DNA of 64,000 nt from Epiperipatus broadwayi (GCA_028023455.1 JAQFVV010006271.1:5913048-5977047), one strand, 5' to 3'; shown: positions 1 to 13,913, counted from the first letter of the stretch. Notes: generated from the sequence alone by a model not told the origin. Numbers and translations are program-made.

Positions 1-980
1 TTAGCATTAAACCCTAAAATGAATAATATATGGCAAATTGCATTCAATGACATTTCATAAATTTAATGAAGACTGCTATATTAAATCTGAACACTCCATC
101 ATATTAGACATTGCATTCTTTATGCATTATGCATCATAAATTCAAAAAGAACTGGGTTTGCTAGTACTGATGTTGAGAAGAATGGAAACATTTTGAAACT
201 GGATTGAAAATGGAGATGATTATAAATCACATTCATCTCAAAACAGGAATTTGGTTAAATAAATGTACAAATCTAGCAAATGTAATATTCAAAGATTATT
301 GTCTTGTTTACATGCGTAAATATTAGCAATAAGTGTGTGCAATGTTTGACTTTAATAGATGAAAGATATGACATATTCCATTTGGGCTCAAACATTTTTC
401 TTGATGTTAAATTACAGTAAAATAATTAGAACATATAGTTATCATTATACCTTGTTAAGATTCTATCCAAAAGTTCAGATATGTTTGTGTTGGTTTAATA
501 TTTTACATACAAATTTAATACTTCATCAACTCCCATTTAGATATTTGCAATTACATACACTCTCCTAAAATCCAATTTTATTATATCTTTGTTCTAAATT
601 TCCATGATGTCAGAAAGGATACTTCGAAAAAATTTAAAATAGCATAGTTATTTTTAAATATTTATTGGTATTATAATTTGTATGCTGCCTTTGCACCAAA
701 ATAGGATTTTCAGGTTTCATTCTATTGAAAACATTTCTTAGTTAATGAAATGAGATATAAACTACAAGACTCTTATCCAAAACATTATAAAAAATAGCTT
801 CCATAGGATTTTCTCAGTCATTCTCCAAGTATTACTCCTATCTCTTGCACTATTTGAATTATATATTCATAATTTTAAATACCTAGATAACAAACTCCAT
901 GAATATTAATCTTCAATATAAACTAAAGCAGTTGCATGCATTGATGTTATAATTATGCCAGAGACATTAGTAGATTAATC
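1..980. other. AT-rich non-coding sequence (probable intron)
   Basis: No gene or recognisable repeat seen. The sequence is AT-rich with frequent stops in all frames; the only ORF, near 359-568, has no recognisable motif and I treat it as chance. If the exons at 16354 and 41034 belong to one gene, this is upstream intron. Confidence 0.4.
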
Positions 981-988
981 ATCTAGAT
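981..988. repeat. 8-bp target site duplication, left copy
   Basis: The palindromic octamer ATCTAGAT directly precedes the hAT element and is repeated exactly at 3633-3640 after its other end. Eight base pairs is the duplication length made by hAT transposases. Confidence 0.85.
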
Positions 989-3632
989 CAGGAATGGCTA
1001 ACAGTTTTTGCTCATGGGCCACATTAAAAAGGATGACTTTTTTCATAGGCCGGACAAAATATTAAACTTAAAAAATGTTAAATACAAAAATGATTAGTTT
1101 AAATAAACAAAATTTTATTACGTAATTTGTTTATGAATAAATGTAAGTAATTTAGTACAACAAATTAACAAAAAAACTAATGTGATGTGTTGAGGCGCTT
1201 TGCATCGCCTATTATTTTTTAATATCTGGCTCTATATTTGTAGGAGCTATTCTTAACACAGTCTTTGTTGTACTTTTATTTAGATTCATTAAAGAAAAAG
1301 TTTGTTCACAAATTTAAGTTGAACTGAAGATTATTAAATATTCCTTGGCAAGTTTTTTTAAATTTCCATATTGTCCATCATTCTATTGCTTATAAAAATT
1401 GCACAAATTTTTTTGTTCTTCTCAATATTTCTCATGTAATAATTGATCACATTGTAAATTAATATTGTATGTCAACAGGAACATCATCTACATGTACAGA
1501 AAATAAATTTCGGATAATAGATAAAATTTTATCAATTTTCTTGAAGCAATCGAATCACTGCTTGAAATCTGTCATTAGTGCAAAGATATTGTTATTAAAT
1601 TCTTGAACCTTTTCTCTTGAAATATTTAATGATACAGTCTCTAACATTGGAAAATGATCAAATTGGCATTCAGCCAGATTTCTACAAAAAAGACTAAGCT
1701 TCATTTGAAAAGATTTTAACCTTTGTATTAAACCACAAGCATATAATTTTTTCCCCTGTAAACATGTTAAATCCATTGAAATGATCCAAAGAAAATGCTA
1801 AATCACAAATCTGATTCAGTTGTGATAAGTCATAAAAATCCTCATTTTCTTTAAGTGTTAAAAATATTTTTATTTTCCCTTGAAGATTCCCCACATGTCC
1901 TAAAACTTTTCCCAAGCATAACCAACAGATTTTATTGTGATATAGTACATCTACATAACTGGTATTTAGTTCTTCAAGGAATCCAATAAATTGCCTGTGT
2001 TTTAATCCTTTTGATCAAAGGAAATTCACTAATTTTACAACTATTTTTGTAACATGATCGATTTTTAAAATATTTTTGCATAATGCATGTTGACGAATAA
2101 TGCAGTGTATGGATATAATTTTATAATTTGGATCAATTTCAGAAATTTAGTCTTTAATTCATCTTATGAAACCAGTATTTTTTCCAATCATATTTGGTGA
2201 TCCATCTGTTGTTACATTCACCAATTTTTCCAGTCAATATTGTATTTAAAAAAACATTTTTCAACCTCTCGGAAAAGATCTTCTCCCTTTGTTGTGTTTT
2301 TCATAGGAACAATTGACAATAAGTTCTTCCAAAATTTGAAAATCTTCAGTGATAGCTCTGATAAAAATTAATAACTGAGCACTATCCTTTATATTACAAC
2401 TTTTGTCAAGAGCTGTTGCATAAAAATGGGCCAAATTCTAAATTATTCAGTAACTGATCATTTAAATTAGCATTCATATCTTCTATTCTTTGGGCAATAG
2501 TTTGCTGAGACAGGCTTATATTTTCAATTTTATGTTTAGCTTTTGGACACATTACATCACAATCATCCAACATGCACTTTTTACAAATTCTCCTTTGGCA
2601 AAAGGTTTTTCACATTGAGCAATCCGTCTTGCTACTAGAAAACCTGCTTCAGTAGCAGAGTCTTGTAATTGATTTTGCTGTATAAATACATTTTACTGCC
2701 TAATCAATTTTACTACAAGATCTGCAGCTTGTTTTTTCCGTCTTTCTTCATTTAAATTTTGTGTTTCAAAATGTCTTCTCAAGTTGTAGTCTTTTAAACA
2801 GATACACTCAAATTACAAATAAGACAAACCACCTTATTATTGTATATAGAAAAAAATATAATTTTCACTCCCATTCATCATTAAATATACAGCATTCAAG
2901 ATCAATCTTTTGTTTTCTATAAGTCATCCCTAGAGTGAAAAAATGTTTAAATACACAATAATATTTTAATAAAAATATAATTACATACCGTATAAATATC
3001 CAAACTGTGTCACAATCAATTGAAACAATATTTAATTAATAGAATGAGCTTGAAGGGGTTATATCACACATAAAACAATTACTTCATTTTACAAACAGCC
3101 TGGACATATTTTTAGTTATCAACTGCAGCTATTATCTATGTTACAATGCCACTTGACCACAAAAATAAATTGCTTGATTTTGGGTGTGCACTGGCAAACT
3201 CCACCTACAAGAATGTGTGTTTCATATCGTTGCTAAACGTTAAACAGTTCATATTGAGTACAGACAAGTACAAAAGTTGTAAATCTTTATAATGGAATTT
3301 TTTTAAAAATAAAGAAGTATCGTGAATTCATTCAACCAATTATTGATAGTTAATCTTACATTAGTCACACACATAATTCTTTTCCACATTTCATTATCTT
3401 CTTAAATATCTCGATTTCCAATAATCAAAGATGCTTCCACTTCTGAGTAGCTGAGATTTTTACTTTCATTGTTGTACAATGGTTAGATATCGTAGTTTAT
3501 GTATAACAATTTAAAAGTACCATTTATTTCCACAGTGCATCATGCAGAAAATATTAAAAATTTAATCGCAAGCTGTGTAAACTCATTACATGGGCTGGAT
3601 TCGGCCTGTGGGTTGTATGTTGGTCATGCCTG
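989..3632 (-). mobile_element. hAT DNA transposon, complete ends, dead transposase
   Basis: This element of about 2.64 kb begins CAGGAATGGCTAACA and ends with the imperfect inverse (reverse complement CAGGCATGACCAACA), flanked by exact 8-bp duplications of ATCTAGAT. Just inside the ends are GGGCCACATT (left) and GGCTGGATTCGGCC (right), typical of hAT elements related to GTF2IRD2/ZBED-like transposases. The interior, read on the minus strand, encodes a decayed transposase (see 1555-2900). Full ends plus a disrupted gene mean it moved as a unit and was then inactivated by mutation. The match of both ends and the duplication makes the boundary call strong; family placement rests on recognising protein fragments by eye. 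Confidence 0.88.
1555..2900 (-). pseudogene. hAT transposase pseudogene (GTF2IRD2/FAM200-like)
   Basis: The broken minus-strand frames give recognisable hAT transposase stretches in the right order. Near 2580-2620 is a PFAKGEFVK-like segment; at 2450-2520 the frame reads SLSQQTIAQRIEDMNANL, the conserved 'Lsr.Tv.RRIedia.nl' region of GTF2IRD2-type domesticated and mobile hAT proteins. Near 2350-2400 it reads SQLLIFIRAITEDFQILEEL. Between 1694 and 1915 it reads FYDLSQLNQICDLAFSLDHFNG, matching the 'lcDLAfl.Dit.HlN.LN' region. Stops and frameshifts interrupt every segment, so no functional product is expected. The C-terminal dimerisation region is not clearly recognisable. It lies within the element at 989-3632. 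Confidence 0.75.
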
Positions 3633-3640
3633 ATCTAGAT
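3633..3640. repeat. 8-bp target site duplication, right copy
   Basis: ATCTAGAT, identical to 981-988, immediately follows the terminal CCTG of the hAT element. Confidence 0.85.
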
Positions 3641-4560
3641 GGTACATTTCCAATCTTTTAATAAGAATTCTATTTGACAAATTGATTCCAATTACCTACA
3701 ATATTCATGTAAATTGTAAAATAAATACTTTGGAATTTCATTACATTAGCGGAAAGGAAATTTAATGAATTGTGAAAAAATGGGTAGATGGTGGAGTGGC
3801 AGGACAAAAAATCATAATCCTGAAAATGTTTATTCACTAAAATAAATAAAAATTATTAATGCAATTATTTAAGAAGGATTGCTTTAAGAGCTTTGCAGTA
3901 CCCTGATGATTTGGAAAATGTAAAAGAATGCATTAATGAGAGATTTAGTCATGATTCCATTGATAGTTTGAATATTTTAAACAATATTTAGAATTGGATA
4001 AAAGGTACATCCATGAGTTTATTGAAAATATATCTTGTAATCAACACAAATGTATTTTAAACATTAAAAATATGTAACAATGATGGTGTCTCTTTGGTCA
4101 ATTTAGTTATTCTGATTCATAGTTTCTATTCTCTACATTGTTTAAGGCTTCTACATTATTTAATCATTTCATTTACAGTAAGTATTTATAAGTCTACATT
4201 TTTTCAGAATGTATGACTTTAGTTGACAATATATTGTCCAACTTATTTTATATTCAAACATGTTCAGTGATACTTATTTGGGCTTCCACCTATATATTTT
4301 ATTTTTAATACACCTTAGAATATTTTGGTGAGTATGATCAGCAACCACATTATTGTTTTTCTATTAATAACCTAAAAGCTTAACCATAAATACATCTATT
4401 GAAATATTTATTTTCAAACAGATAGATATATTTTCTTTTATTAGTGAATAATTTTTATTCAAAAAATTTCACACATGTTTATTTTTTTATTTTTTTTTAC
4501 AATATATGCATTATAATGTTTTAATCAATTTATTTTAAGTTGCCAAATTTATATCTCATT
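3641..4560. other. AT-rich non-coding sequence
   Basis: No coding signal or recognisable repeat; runs of T near 4480-4500. Probably intronic filler. Confidence 0.35.
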
Positions 4561-4569
4561 ATTCTCATT

Positions 4570-5565
4570 TATTAATATATCAAATAACCTCTATACTTTC
4601 ACACATTCTATTAAAATCCTAGCAGCCTCATCAGTTGGCCCAAATCACCATCTTTCATATATATCTTTATAATATGTAAAGTATTTTTCTATAGTAAAAT
4701 GTTACATTTTGATTTACAAGTGTCAAACTGATTCTGCTCAGAGCTTTGACACCATCCACTTCAGATAAATACAGTAATGATTATCATTAACCATTTACTA
4801 AACTAGAGATTGTCTCCAACACAGATATAAAATTTAAACCTCAGTTAAAGATTAATATATCAGATTTTTAAAAGTAAACACAGACATGGATTTATTCACA
4901 TTTTTCTTTCCTATGTATATTATCTTTTTAAATATAATATATCAAATGAGCTCCATAATTTCACACATGCTTTTAAAATTATGTAAATAAAGATGCAATA
5001 AAAGACAAATGACCCCCAAAATGTATTTCATGCTGAACCAGCACTTATCAGTTGGTCCAGATCACCATTTCTCATATATATCTCTATTATATATGAAGTA
5101 CTTATCTGTAGTAAATTGCTATATTTTGAATTATATGTGTCAAACTTATTATAGATAACTACTTTACATATAATACAGATATATATGAGACATGGTGACC
5201 TGGGCTAGCTGAGGAGTGCAGCTTCAGCATGAAATGCATCTTAAGTGTTCTTGATCTTTTATTATATCATTATTTATATGATTTTAAAAGAATGTGTTGA
5301 GAGTGTGAAGGTTATTTGATATATTTATAAAGATATTACACACAGGAAAGAGAAATGTGAATAATTTCATGTGTGTGTGTGTTTAATTAAAAAAATCAGA
5401 TATATTAATCTTTAACTGAGATTTAAAATTTATATCTGTGCTAGAGACAATCTAGTTCAATAAATGAATAGTGATAATTGTTACTGTATTTATCTGAAGG
5501 AGATGGTGTCAAAGTTGTGGGTGGAGTTAGTTTGACACTTGGTAATCAAAATATAACAATTTAAC
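4570..5565. repeat. Old compound direct and inverted repeat
   Basis: A block near 4575-4910 is repeated in direct orientation from about 4920 to 5140 (shared landmarks: TATCAAAT, TTTCACACAT, CAGTTGG, CAAATCACCA/CAGATCACCA, TCATATATATCT, TGTCAAACT). It is then repeated in inverse orientation at about 5140-5565. Direct and inverted copies are diverged by many substitutions, so the structure is old. The landmark CATGCTGAACCAGCA near 5030 and its inverse near 5215 tie it to the SINE-derived fold-backs at 35.7-36.3, 37.2-37.5 and 43.6-44.9 kb. No protein coding seen. Confidence 0.65.
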
Positions 5566-5574
5566 TATTTTTTA

Positions 5575-6830
5575 TTCATTGATTTTTTAAACAGCCATCA
5601 AAAAGTGTTTCAGTATTTTTAGTATTTATCATTAGTCTTAATTCTTAATTTTATCGTATATCTTTCATAATATTTCCTGCAACTCTGAAGTTTAAACTTA
5701 AGTAATAGTTTTATTTTCCTTGCTTTTAATTTTAAATTACTAACATATTTACTATAAAGTTACTGTATAAGATGTGGAAAAGATGTGCATGTAATCTAAT
5801 TGCTGTGGTTGCATTTTGAAAATATTCTTTAGAATTTGATTATATTCAGAATCTATGTCATGATCGAGAATGGATGCTTACAGAGTTAAGCATCTTTTCA
5901 TTATCAAAAACTCCATTACAAAACAACAACTAATACTCTTTGTATTTGCTATAACTTTCTTTAGTAATTGTATGCAGTTGTGGCACTTTTAAATCCTGTT
6001 TATTAGCTTGAGCTTAAAGTTCTTTGTAAAGATGAATCATTGACTGAGTACTTATTAGAATATGATCTTTTCAATCACTGGTAATAAAGCCAGCATGATA
6101 TTCCAATATTCTGGTATTCATGGGACCAATCAAAACTAATCTGGGCTTTTATTTTCTAGATAATAATAGCTATATTTTTATGGACAAATTTAATTATATA
6201 AATCCTTTTAAAAAATTTTAATCCAACTTGTAACTTGAAACAAAAGTGTAAGATTCACCTGATTTAAACATGAATGTCAGTTCTTGGTGAGTCTGTTATC
6301 CACAAGGCCCTTAAATAGGTCTTTGTAATTGAATCTAGTATTTGTAAATTTCATAAAATTCTAATAGGCTGGAAATTTCTAATTTTTGTTTCACTATTTC
6401 TTTAATATCAATTTTATTATTGCAGTTTTGTGGTCATCTGTTATATTTCTATATTTGAGACATTTGGTGTACCAGTGAATTCCTTATTTTTCACTTGCTT
6501 TTATAGCATCTATATATACTGATACCATTATATTTCTTTTTTCCCCCATTATTTGTAAATTTAATTTTATGACTCACTTTGATGTTTAAAATCTGAGGCA
6601 TATGAAATAAAGATATTATAATTATATAAGGTTTTTTGTCATTCTATGTTTTTCATTATTATATTTCTTTTTAAATTTTTCTGATGCCATTTATTTTGTT
6701 GGTTCTAGTACAGTACTTCTGAAATATCTTTGCACACAAATTTTCAGCTGCCATTTTATATTTTTGAAACTTTAGTTTTCTTCTATAGCTTTATTTGCTT
6801 CTTTATAATTATTTTGTCTCATGTCATTAC
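5575..6830. other. AT-rich non-coding sequence
   Basis: No supported gene. Minus-strand reading suggests very old LINE-like debris but no motif I can defend. Confidence 0.3.
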
Positions 6831-6837
6831 TACCTCT

Positions 6838-7044
6838 GCTTTAAACCACCAAACATTACATGATCACTATTTCTTATACTTGCTTAAAATTCTCCATACA
6901 GTAGTGCCACTTAATGCAAGTAATCAAGGCTTGTGCATAAAATCTCTATCTAGTGTCTATTCATCGAATATCCCCAGACTCATTTTTAGCTCTGGCTTGC
7001 ACTGAGTGGCACTACTGTATGGAAAGTTTTGCCTTTTTAAATAA
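6838..7044. mobile_element. Short fold-back element, family B copy 1
   Basis: The terminal inverse pair TCCATACAGTAGTGCCAC (6893-6910) and GTGGCACTACTGTATGGA (7006-7023) closes an element containing GCTTGTGCATAA and CTATCTAGTG. An outer flank ACATTACATGATCACTAT precedes it, as in the other copies at 13.9 and 17.3 kb. Non-coding; the ORFs crossing it are chance frames. Confidence 0.75.
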
Positions 7045-8990
7045 CTACACAATTGTTCAGAATTTCATATATTTTATGTTTCAAAATAATTCATTCATAT
7101 TTGATTATATCTTTTTTTTTCATTACCTTTTCTCAATTTAATATTTACTGATGAATTAATGGTTTCTGTTGCTCTATTTATGTAGAATTGTTACATAAGA
7201 GATTATCTTATTGATTTTATTTCAAGTCGGAGCCATTTCAAAGACTCTTAATATTTTGAAAGGATTTCTATGATCCAGCTTAAATTCAATGGAGTTCCTT
7301 CTTAAATATATTTATCAGTTGTTTTGCATTAACATGTATCAAACATTTTACTAATTGAAATCTGCTACCTGCATTAAATTTATTAGACTTATTATAGTGT
7401 TGCAATACATATTTTTGGGGGCGGATTCATTTGAATCCTTTCTTGTTTATTTTCTTTCATATTTCCACTTGGAAAAAAAAAACATAATATATAGTTATGT
7501 TATAAATTCTGCATTTTTGTTTACTGAAGTAAATATACCTCATCATTTTTGTTTTTAAACATGTTTCAAATGTAGTTTAGTCTGATCATAAAAGCCATCC
7601 ATATATCTGCATTGAAGATCCTTTACTTTTTATCACAGTGAATATTTGCTGGATCAGAAAGTATTCATTTTCCTTTTTCAAATGTGTTTTTAAGATCAAT
7701 AAAACAAATATTAACATTTATCTATATATCTCTCTCAGCACTAGTTCTCACTATCTTTAGTCTTTTTATTTTTTTAAAATGCAAACTGTTCTTCAGATTA
7801 AAACATCAGTGCTATTAGAAATCTATCTATCGGAGATATTTGCTAACACATGAGCTAATTGTTTGTAATTCTGACATTATAAAGAGATTTTATTCCCATG
7901 GAGCCATAATTACCAAACGATAATATAGAGTCTATTTTTCTAAATTATAAAGTACGTGGCAATTATTAACAAATTCTAAATTTGTCTCTTATAATTTTCA
8001 ATTATTTAACTGGAATCTCATAATATTTTTTGGTTTTCGATTTTTTTTTTAACACAATATCTTACAAACTACTCACTTAGCTCATAACATAATGTATATA
8101 TATTGAACCGGGTGGTAGATAGATCGAATTAAAAAAAATATAGAATAATTTTTTTTTTTACACTTTAATAAAAAATAACATTGTTGCCTTCTTTTATATA
8201 TAAAATATGACACATTATTTATTATGAATTCGATCTACTCCAACTGTAATTTAAGTATTGCATCACAGTGGTCCCTCAGGCAGAGAAGCATAATACCAAA
8301 GGTACCTATAGTCAGACAAGTTACATAAGGTCTAATGTTCAGCCATATTTCCAGGTTACAGGACTTTTCGACTGCTGAATTCAAACCCTGTCATTCAAAG
8401 TACTTTATTTATTTTGAAGTAAACTTCAGGTGCCAGTTACTTGCAAGAAGTAACTAATATATTTTGAATGACAGCTATTAACTCAGCCCCTGAATATCTC
8501 AAGTAGCTCAATCAAAAAAACTAATATAATAAACTGCTTTAATTAGTGGTATTAGTAAGATAATTGACCAACAAAATACTAATTTCCAAAAAATAACTTA
8601 TTTTAAACTCTAAATTACTTAAGACCCAATTTATCATCTCTTCCCTACATAAAACAAAAATTACATATCTAACTTTTTAATTATTCCCATTGTTTATTTG
8701 TAGCCTTCTTTGAATTTAACCTAACTTTTAGGTTACAAACTTTACATTCTGTTTTTTTTTTTTTAAATTCAACTTTTTATACGCATATATACATTTTAAT
8801 GTACTTAAAATCCACACACATTTTTTTTATTTTCTTTTAAATAAATGAAAAGAGAGAAATATCGTTTTTAAATCTTTTTTTATTTAGTTAAATTTCTCCC
8901 TCCTCAAATTGTTTTATTATTATTATTTTGAACTAGTAAACCTTATGCTAATAATCTGTCCTTATAAAAAACTTTTTAACCTTTCTGAAT
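7045..8990. other. AT-rich non-coding sequence with possible LINE debris
   Basis: The minus strand between about 7560 and 7800 reads AERDI...INVNICFIDLKNTFEKGK, similar in order to the reverse transcriptase motif A region 'D.Y.CFvDy.KAFD' of non-LTR retrotransposons, with stops. The rest shows no gene; 8100-8160 and 8750-8900 are T/A runs. Confidence 0.3.
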
Positions 8991-8992
8991 TA

Positions 8993-9147
8993 TACAAACA
9001 ATGACCATTGCCAATTGCTCAACAAGCACAAAACCATGGTCAGAGGTTTGGGGGGGGGGGGTTTCCTGACATATATTTTAAATGCTTTCTCTGGCTAAGC
9101 ATTTATCACAAATCTTGTTGAGCAATTGGCAATGCTCATTGTTTATA
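8993..9147. mobile_element. Short inverted-repeat element (MITE-like)
   Basis: Arms of about 34 bp, ACAATGACCATTGCCAATTG...CAAG at 8993-9027 and its inverse at 9113-9147, with one or two mismatches. The centre holds a run of 12 G at 9050-9061. No coding capacity; a non-autonomous DNA element is the simplest reading. Confidence 0.7.
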
Positions 9148-9149
9148 TC

Positions 9150-12100
9150 TTACAAGCTTAAGAGAATCGGGTCATGTGATCTATGACTCTTATTCTGAAT
9201 TATACTTCTCTTTCTTAAACTTTTATAATTAATTCTTTCAAACAAGATTTTTACTTTAATCATTTCTTGATAAAATAATTCCACAGTATTTTTGTTTAAA
9301 TTTTTTTAGCTAATTATAAATTCTTTTCATATTAAAATTTTATAATAAAAAAAATTACAAACATATATCAATGTCCAATAGCAATACAATATATTATAAT
9401 GATCCGGATTATAGTGAGACTTAACATAATCTACACTACAGGGCACCACTAGGCATTTGAACCTAGAAAATTTATAAAGTAAGCAGATATGTAAGTAAAA
9501 AAAAAAATTATTTATTTTTAATTTAAATATTTTGATTCCAGTCATTAGCCCATTGTCACTAGCTCAGTGGAACAGCAGAGATTTATATTTTATAAATTCT
9601 TATCTAAGAATAAATTTAAAAAAAAGAATAAAATAAGCGACTGCCAGTAATTAACATACAAACATTTATTTACGCACATATATATAAAATTTAACATTAT
9701 TATTTTAGCATGTTTACTTTAACATTTAACATTATTTTTAACTTTTATTTTAGATTTTAGTTTACATTTTAATTTTTATACTATTATAAGTTCGCACAGA
9801 TGGATTTATAAAAGTTTGTTTTATAAATGTTGAGTATAGATCGGTTACATAGATTACATGGTCAAAAACATTTTCAAAGTAAACATAAACGATCAAAATA
9901 TAAAGTCATTGATGGAAATGCAGAGGGAAATTTATAAGAAACCCAATGGCATTCATCATAAGATGCCGCAAGACACCAATACCTTAAAAGACATCTGACA
10001 TAAATACATCTTAGATACTCACTGTAAGGTATCAGTATTTACCGAATGTCTATATATTTTGATCAAATATGAAAACCAAAAACATAATTAACCGGTAACA
10101 AACCCACGCAAGCGTTTATACCCAACTTAAATTTAATGCATTTTTATTTAGAGTGTTGAGTATAAATAGACTACATAGATTGCATTTGAAAAGAAAATAT
10201 TCTATCCTTGTTTAACCGTAGGCCAAAAGTTCGCAGTCAAACCAACTTCAATCCATCTGATATATTGATGTATTCAATGTAATACAACTATCACAGCACA
10301 AATAGGTTAAGAGAAGAAATTGCCTTTCATCAGATAGGAATACTACATCTATCAGATGATAAGAGCAATAAAAAAAAACTCCATAGGAAAAGACTGCAGT
10401 CATTTTGCTGACTTACGATCGCATTCCATAGGCAAAAATAAAGTGTGCGGCGTGAAAAGCGATTCTGCCCATAGCAAATCTTGTACTACATGTACTACTT
10501 ACACCAATATATCCAATCCATTGACCTAATTCAACTACAAAACAAATGACCTAAGATTACCCTCCCCTAATATAACTTTACAAATCTATATAGCCATTCA
10601 CGCCTGACTTAAATTTAACATTAATATAATTTAATTTATCGCAAAACAAAAATCATAAATAAAACTTAAAGAACAAAAAAAATAAATGGAAATGATTTTA
10701 CAAAAAAGGAAATACATCAAATAAAATTATAACTAATTAATAAATAATTTAGTTTGGTCAGAGAGGAATCTATTTCTATTTTTTTTTTAAATATGGAAAG
10801 TTTTTAATTTAATGTTCATGAATTATCTAAAGTTCTTACGGTTTTGAAAGGTCCATAATTTGTAGTTGTTTGTAATTTCAAATGGGAATTCCCACACCGT
10901 CCTGAAGATATTGGTAGCCAGTTAGCGTTGTTTTTTTATTTATCCAGAGGTCTTTTACTGTAGCTGGTCCTTAATATAGAAAAAATGATGTCATTTCTTT
11001 TTTTTAACAAAACTGAAGGGATTGAAGAGTGCGTCTCTTCAATCCTCTCCTTCAACTTCGCACTAACACATATCTGTCCTCTCGTAATAACTACTAATAA
11101 TTTTCAAACTTTTCCTTTTATATTAATTTTAAGGATTCAATTGACATTACGTCATCGATGTGATGGTCCTTTCACTGAGGTCCGATTCCATTGTTTTTCT
11201 CTCCTATCTGACCTTTGCTTATACATTTTAAATGCCCAAGGGTAGTTTACATTTAACTAATTAAAACAATCATTTCCATTTTCTGATTAATTAATGTGTT
11301 TTCCAAACTTAAAGATATATTTTTATCTTTAAATCTTTACTGACAATTTAGTTTTAAAATACTTTTTTTTTTTAATAACGTTTCTTTTTAATATATTTTT
11401 TTTTCATCTGTGCCATTATATATATATATTTGAGTTTAGATACTATTTAATTTCAATTTTTAATTCTTAAACAAAAGAAGTTTTTATTTACGAACTTTTC
11501 TTTTTTCGTGTTTAATAAAAAAAATAATGTAACAACGTCTGTGCCCGTTACAATATATATATGTAAATTGCTAAGCAAACAAAAATAATATTACTTTTTC
11601 AGCAGTTGCAGGAATTAGATATTTAGACAAAACTGTATTGTTGTACACAATCTCAAGTATCTGTATATCTACTGAAATATTTTTATGATTGCTTTGTCCA
11701 ATCATTTGTCTATTATCTTTATCTCCCTTAATTAAAAAAATCTCAATAACTTTTTCTTTGCTGTATTTAGTTGGATATATTATAAATTACTGCGCACAAT
11801 ATTTACTTTTTGTGATAAAATCAGGATCTTACAATGTACGTAAGTGTATGTGCATGAATTCTATTGGCTGAATTAGAACATTCTTAATGATTTTTGAACC
11901 CTTCTTGATTAGAATATCAGACATTCTTTTTGTTGTAATCTGTCAAGTTCACTTTACTCAACTATATGCTTCTTTGCATCTTTGGCAGAATGCTTATATT
12001 TGTTTTTTTAAATTTCATATTCTGCTATGTGTATAATTTAGTTACGACTCATCAAAAAAGTAATTAATTTAGATATTAAAAAAATGATTTATGTTTTTTA

Positions 12101-13910
12101 TGACAGATTTTTTATTGTGGAAATTTTCACAGGGAAAAAATTGTTTATACTTTTCAAATAGATGTATAAAAACTAAATAAATGTATTTTATGTTTTACAT
12201 ATATTTTTGATTTTGCATTATATATTTCCTATTTAAATGATAGTATTGAATGGTAACTTTGTTCTATAAACCTAGAACGTATTTTGATTTTTTAATGCTG
12301 TAATGGACATTTTAGAAGCTTTTACATTTGTTCACTGCAGTATGTATTTTTAATTTGTTTATTACTTTACAAATATATATATAAAGTTGCAAAATGTTCA
12401 CTAGTAACATTTACCATCTGTTATAAAGTAGTAATCCATTCTATTTACTATACATTGGCTATTGAACATTCTAATCTTGAGACAGATATCGCACAATAAA
12501 GACATAACTTAATTCTTTTATATAACTGACAGTTAAAACATTTTTAAAATTTGTAATTTAGTATTAGGTTATGACTATAAAGCATGAATGAATTATGCTC
12601 TTCATGGAAAATGGCTTATATTTCCTAGATAAGTGAATAGGTATAGAACTACAATTTAATCTTTATTGATTTTTCAAACTTACTCTAGATGGCTCTGGAG
12701 TAAATAGAGTGAATTACTCTTAAATACTTCTTTTATTCAATGTTTAATGTAGATTAAGCTATATTTGCATACACTGATTGTAAAAGTATTTAAACTCCAG
12801 CAATAGCAAAATATACTTGATATAAAATATATTTCATTAAAAATGTTTTTTTATTTAATTTGATGAGTATTGCACTAAAAACCAAAAAAATATTTTTTTT
12901 GCAGAAGCATAATTTTAGTGTTATATTTTACTAGAAATAAAAGTGTTGATACCAAAAAATTAAATAATTCAATCACTAATTAAAACAGTAATAGGATGAA
13001 CTAATTTAGGGGAATCCTATGCTTATATTTCAAATTATATATACAACCAAAATTACGATTGGAGACAATTTTTTTTCATGCAATACTTATCAAATTAAAT
13101 ATTTTTTATAAACATTTTTTTAATATTTGGATATTTTCCAAATGACTTATTGTAACAATTCATATTCAAATTTGAAGAGTGAGAATATGTCTGTAGTATT
13201 TGAATTAAAATTTGCATGTGTTAAAAATCGTTTGTAAGGCTTTTGAGTTTATGAAGGCAGCATTTTTTAAAAAGAAAGTTTTAGTTAAATAATCAAAAGA
13301 AATTGATATTTCCTAATTATTACTTTTTCTTTCTATTTGAATTTACTGTATATTATTTTTAGTGAACTAGACATGAAATGCTATGTATGCATACTTTAAA
13401 AAAAAATGCCACCACATTGCTGAAAATTTACTGAGCAAATTAATGTTGTTTGAAATTCAGCATTCCAGCTCTGTTAGATTGGACAACCCTCAAATATTGC
13501 AACAGCATGAATACCTCACAAGAGATAAAAAATTTGAAAAAAATCTGTTTGATAAAAATGTTAAAAAGTAACTTATGAGATTAGATCCAAACAAACAAAT
13601 AGAATTTTTAAATTAAGTAAAAGCATTTAAAAGTGGGGATGGGAAGATTGTAAAAATGTACACCTAATTTTCCTGCTACACAAATTTCTTTGCATGATTT
13701 TGAAATAACATGAGTTAAAAAAATATTTTTTTTTTTTACATGAGTTGTTTTAAAATAATACGATTGGTAAAAAACAGTTTTTTTAATTCTAAATAATTTT
13801 ATGTAAGTAATATCAAATAATTTATTTTCCTTTTTAGAAAATTGTAAATGTTTGTTATTCAGTGTTTATTTACAGATGTGTTTTTGAGTTTGAGTTTTTT
13901 GCAGTAAAAA
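9150..13910. other. AT-rich non-coding sequence
   Basis: No exon or coding element that I can support. Between 9780 and 10620 is a somewhat more complex stretch in which two segments resemble each other (GTTGAGTATA..., ACATAGATT... near 9830 and near 10155), indicating an old repeat. At 10985-11245 a plus ORF has no recognisable motif. The remainder is AT-rich with homopolymer runs. Confidence 0.3.
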
Positions 13911-13913
13911 AAA

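Noticed and set aside
6730-7141. Plus-strand ORFs with hydrophobic stretches near 6.7-7.1 kb
   Set aside because: They run across a fold-back element, and the hydrophobicity reflects T-rich DNA.
10800-11245. Possible LTR-retrotransposon integrase end (minus strand NYGPFKTVRTL)
   Set aside because: Only one short GPF-like match, with no supporting integrase, RT or LTR sequence.
13383-13571. 62-codon lysine-rich ORF
   Set aside because: A/T composition explains it; no motif or splice support.
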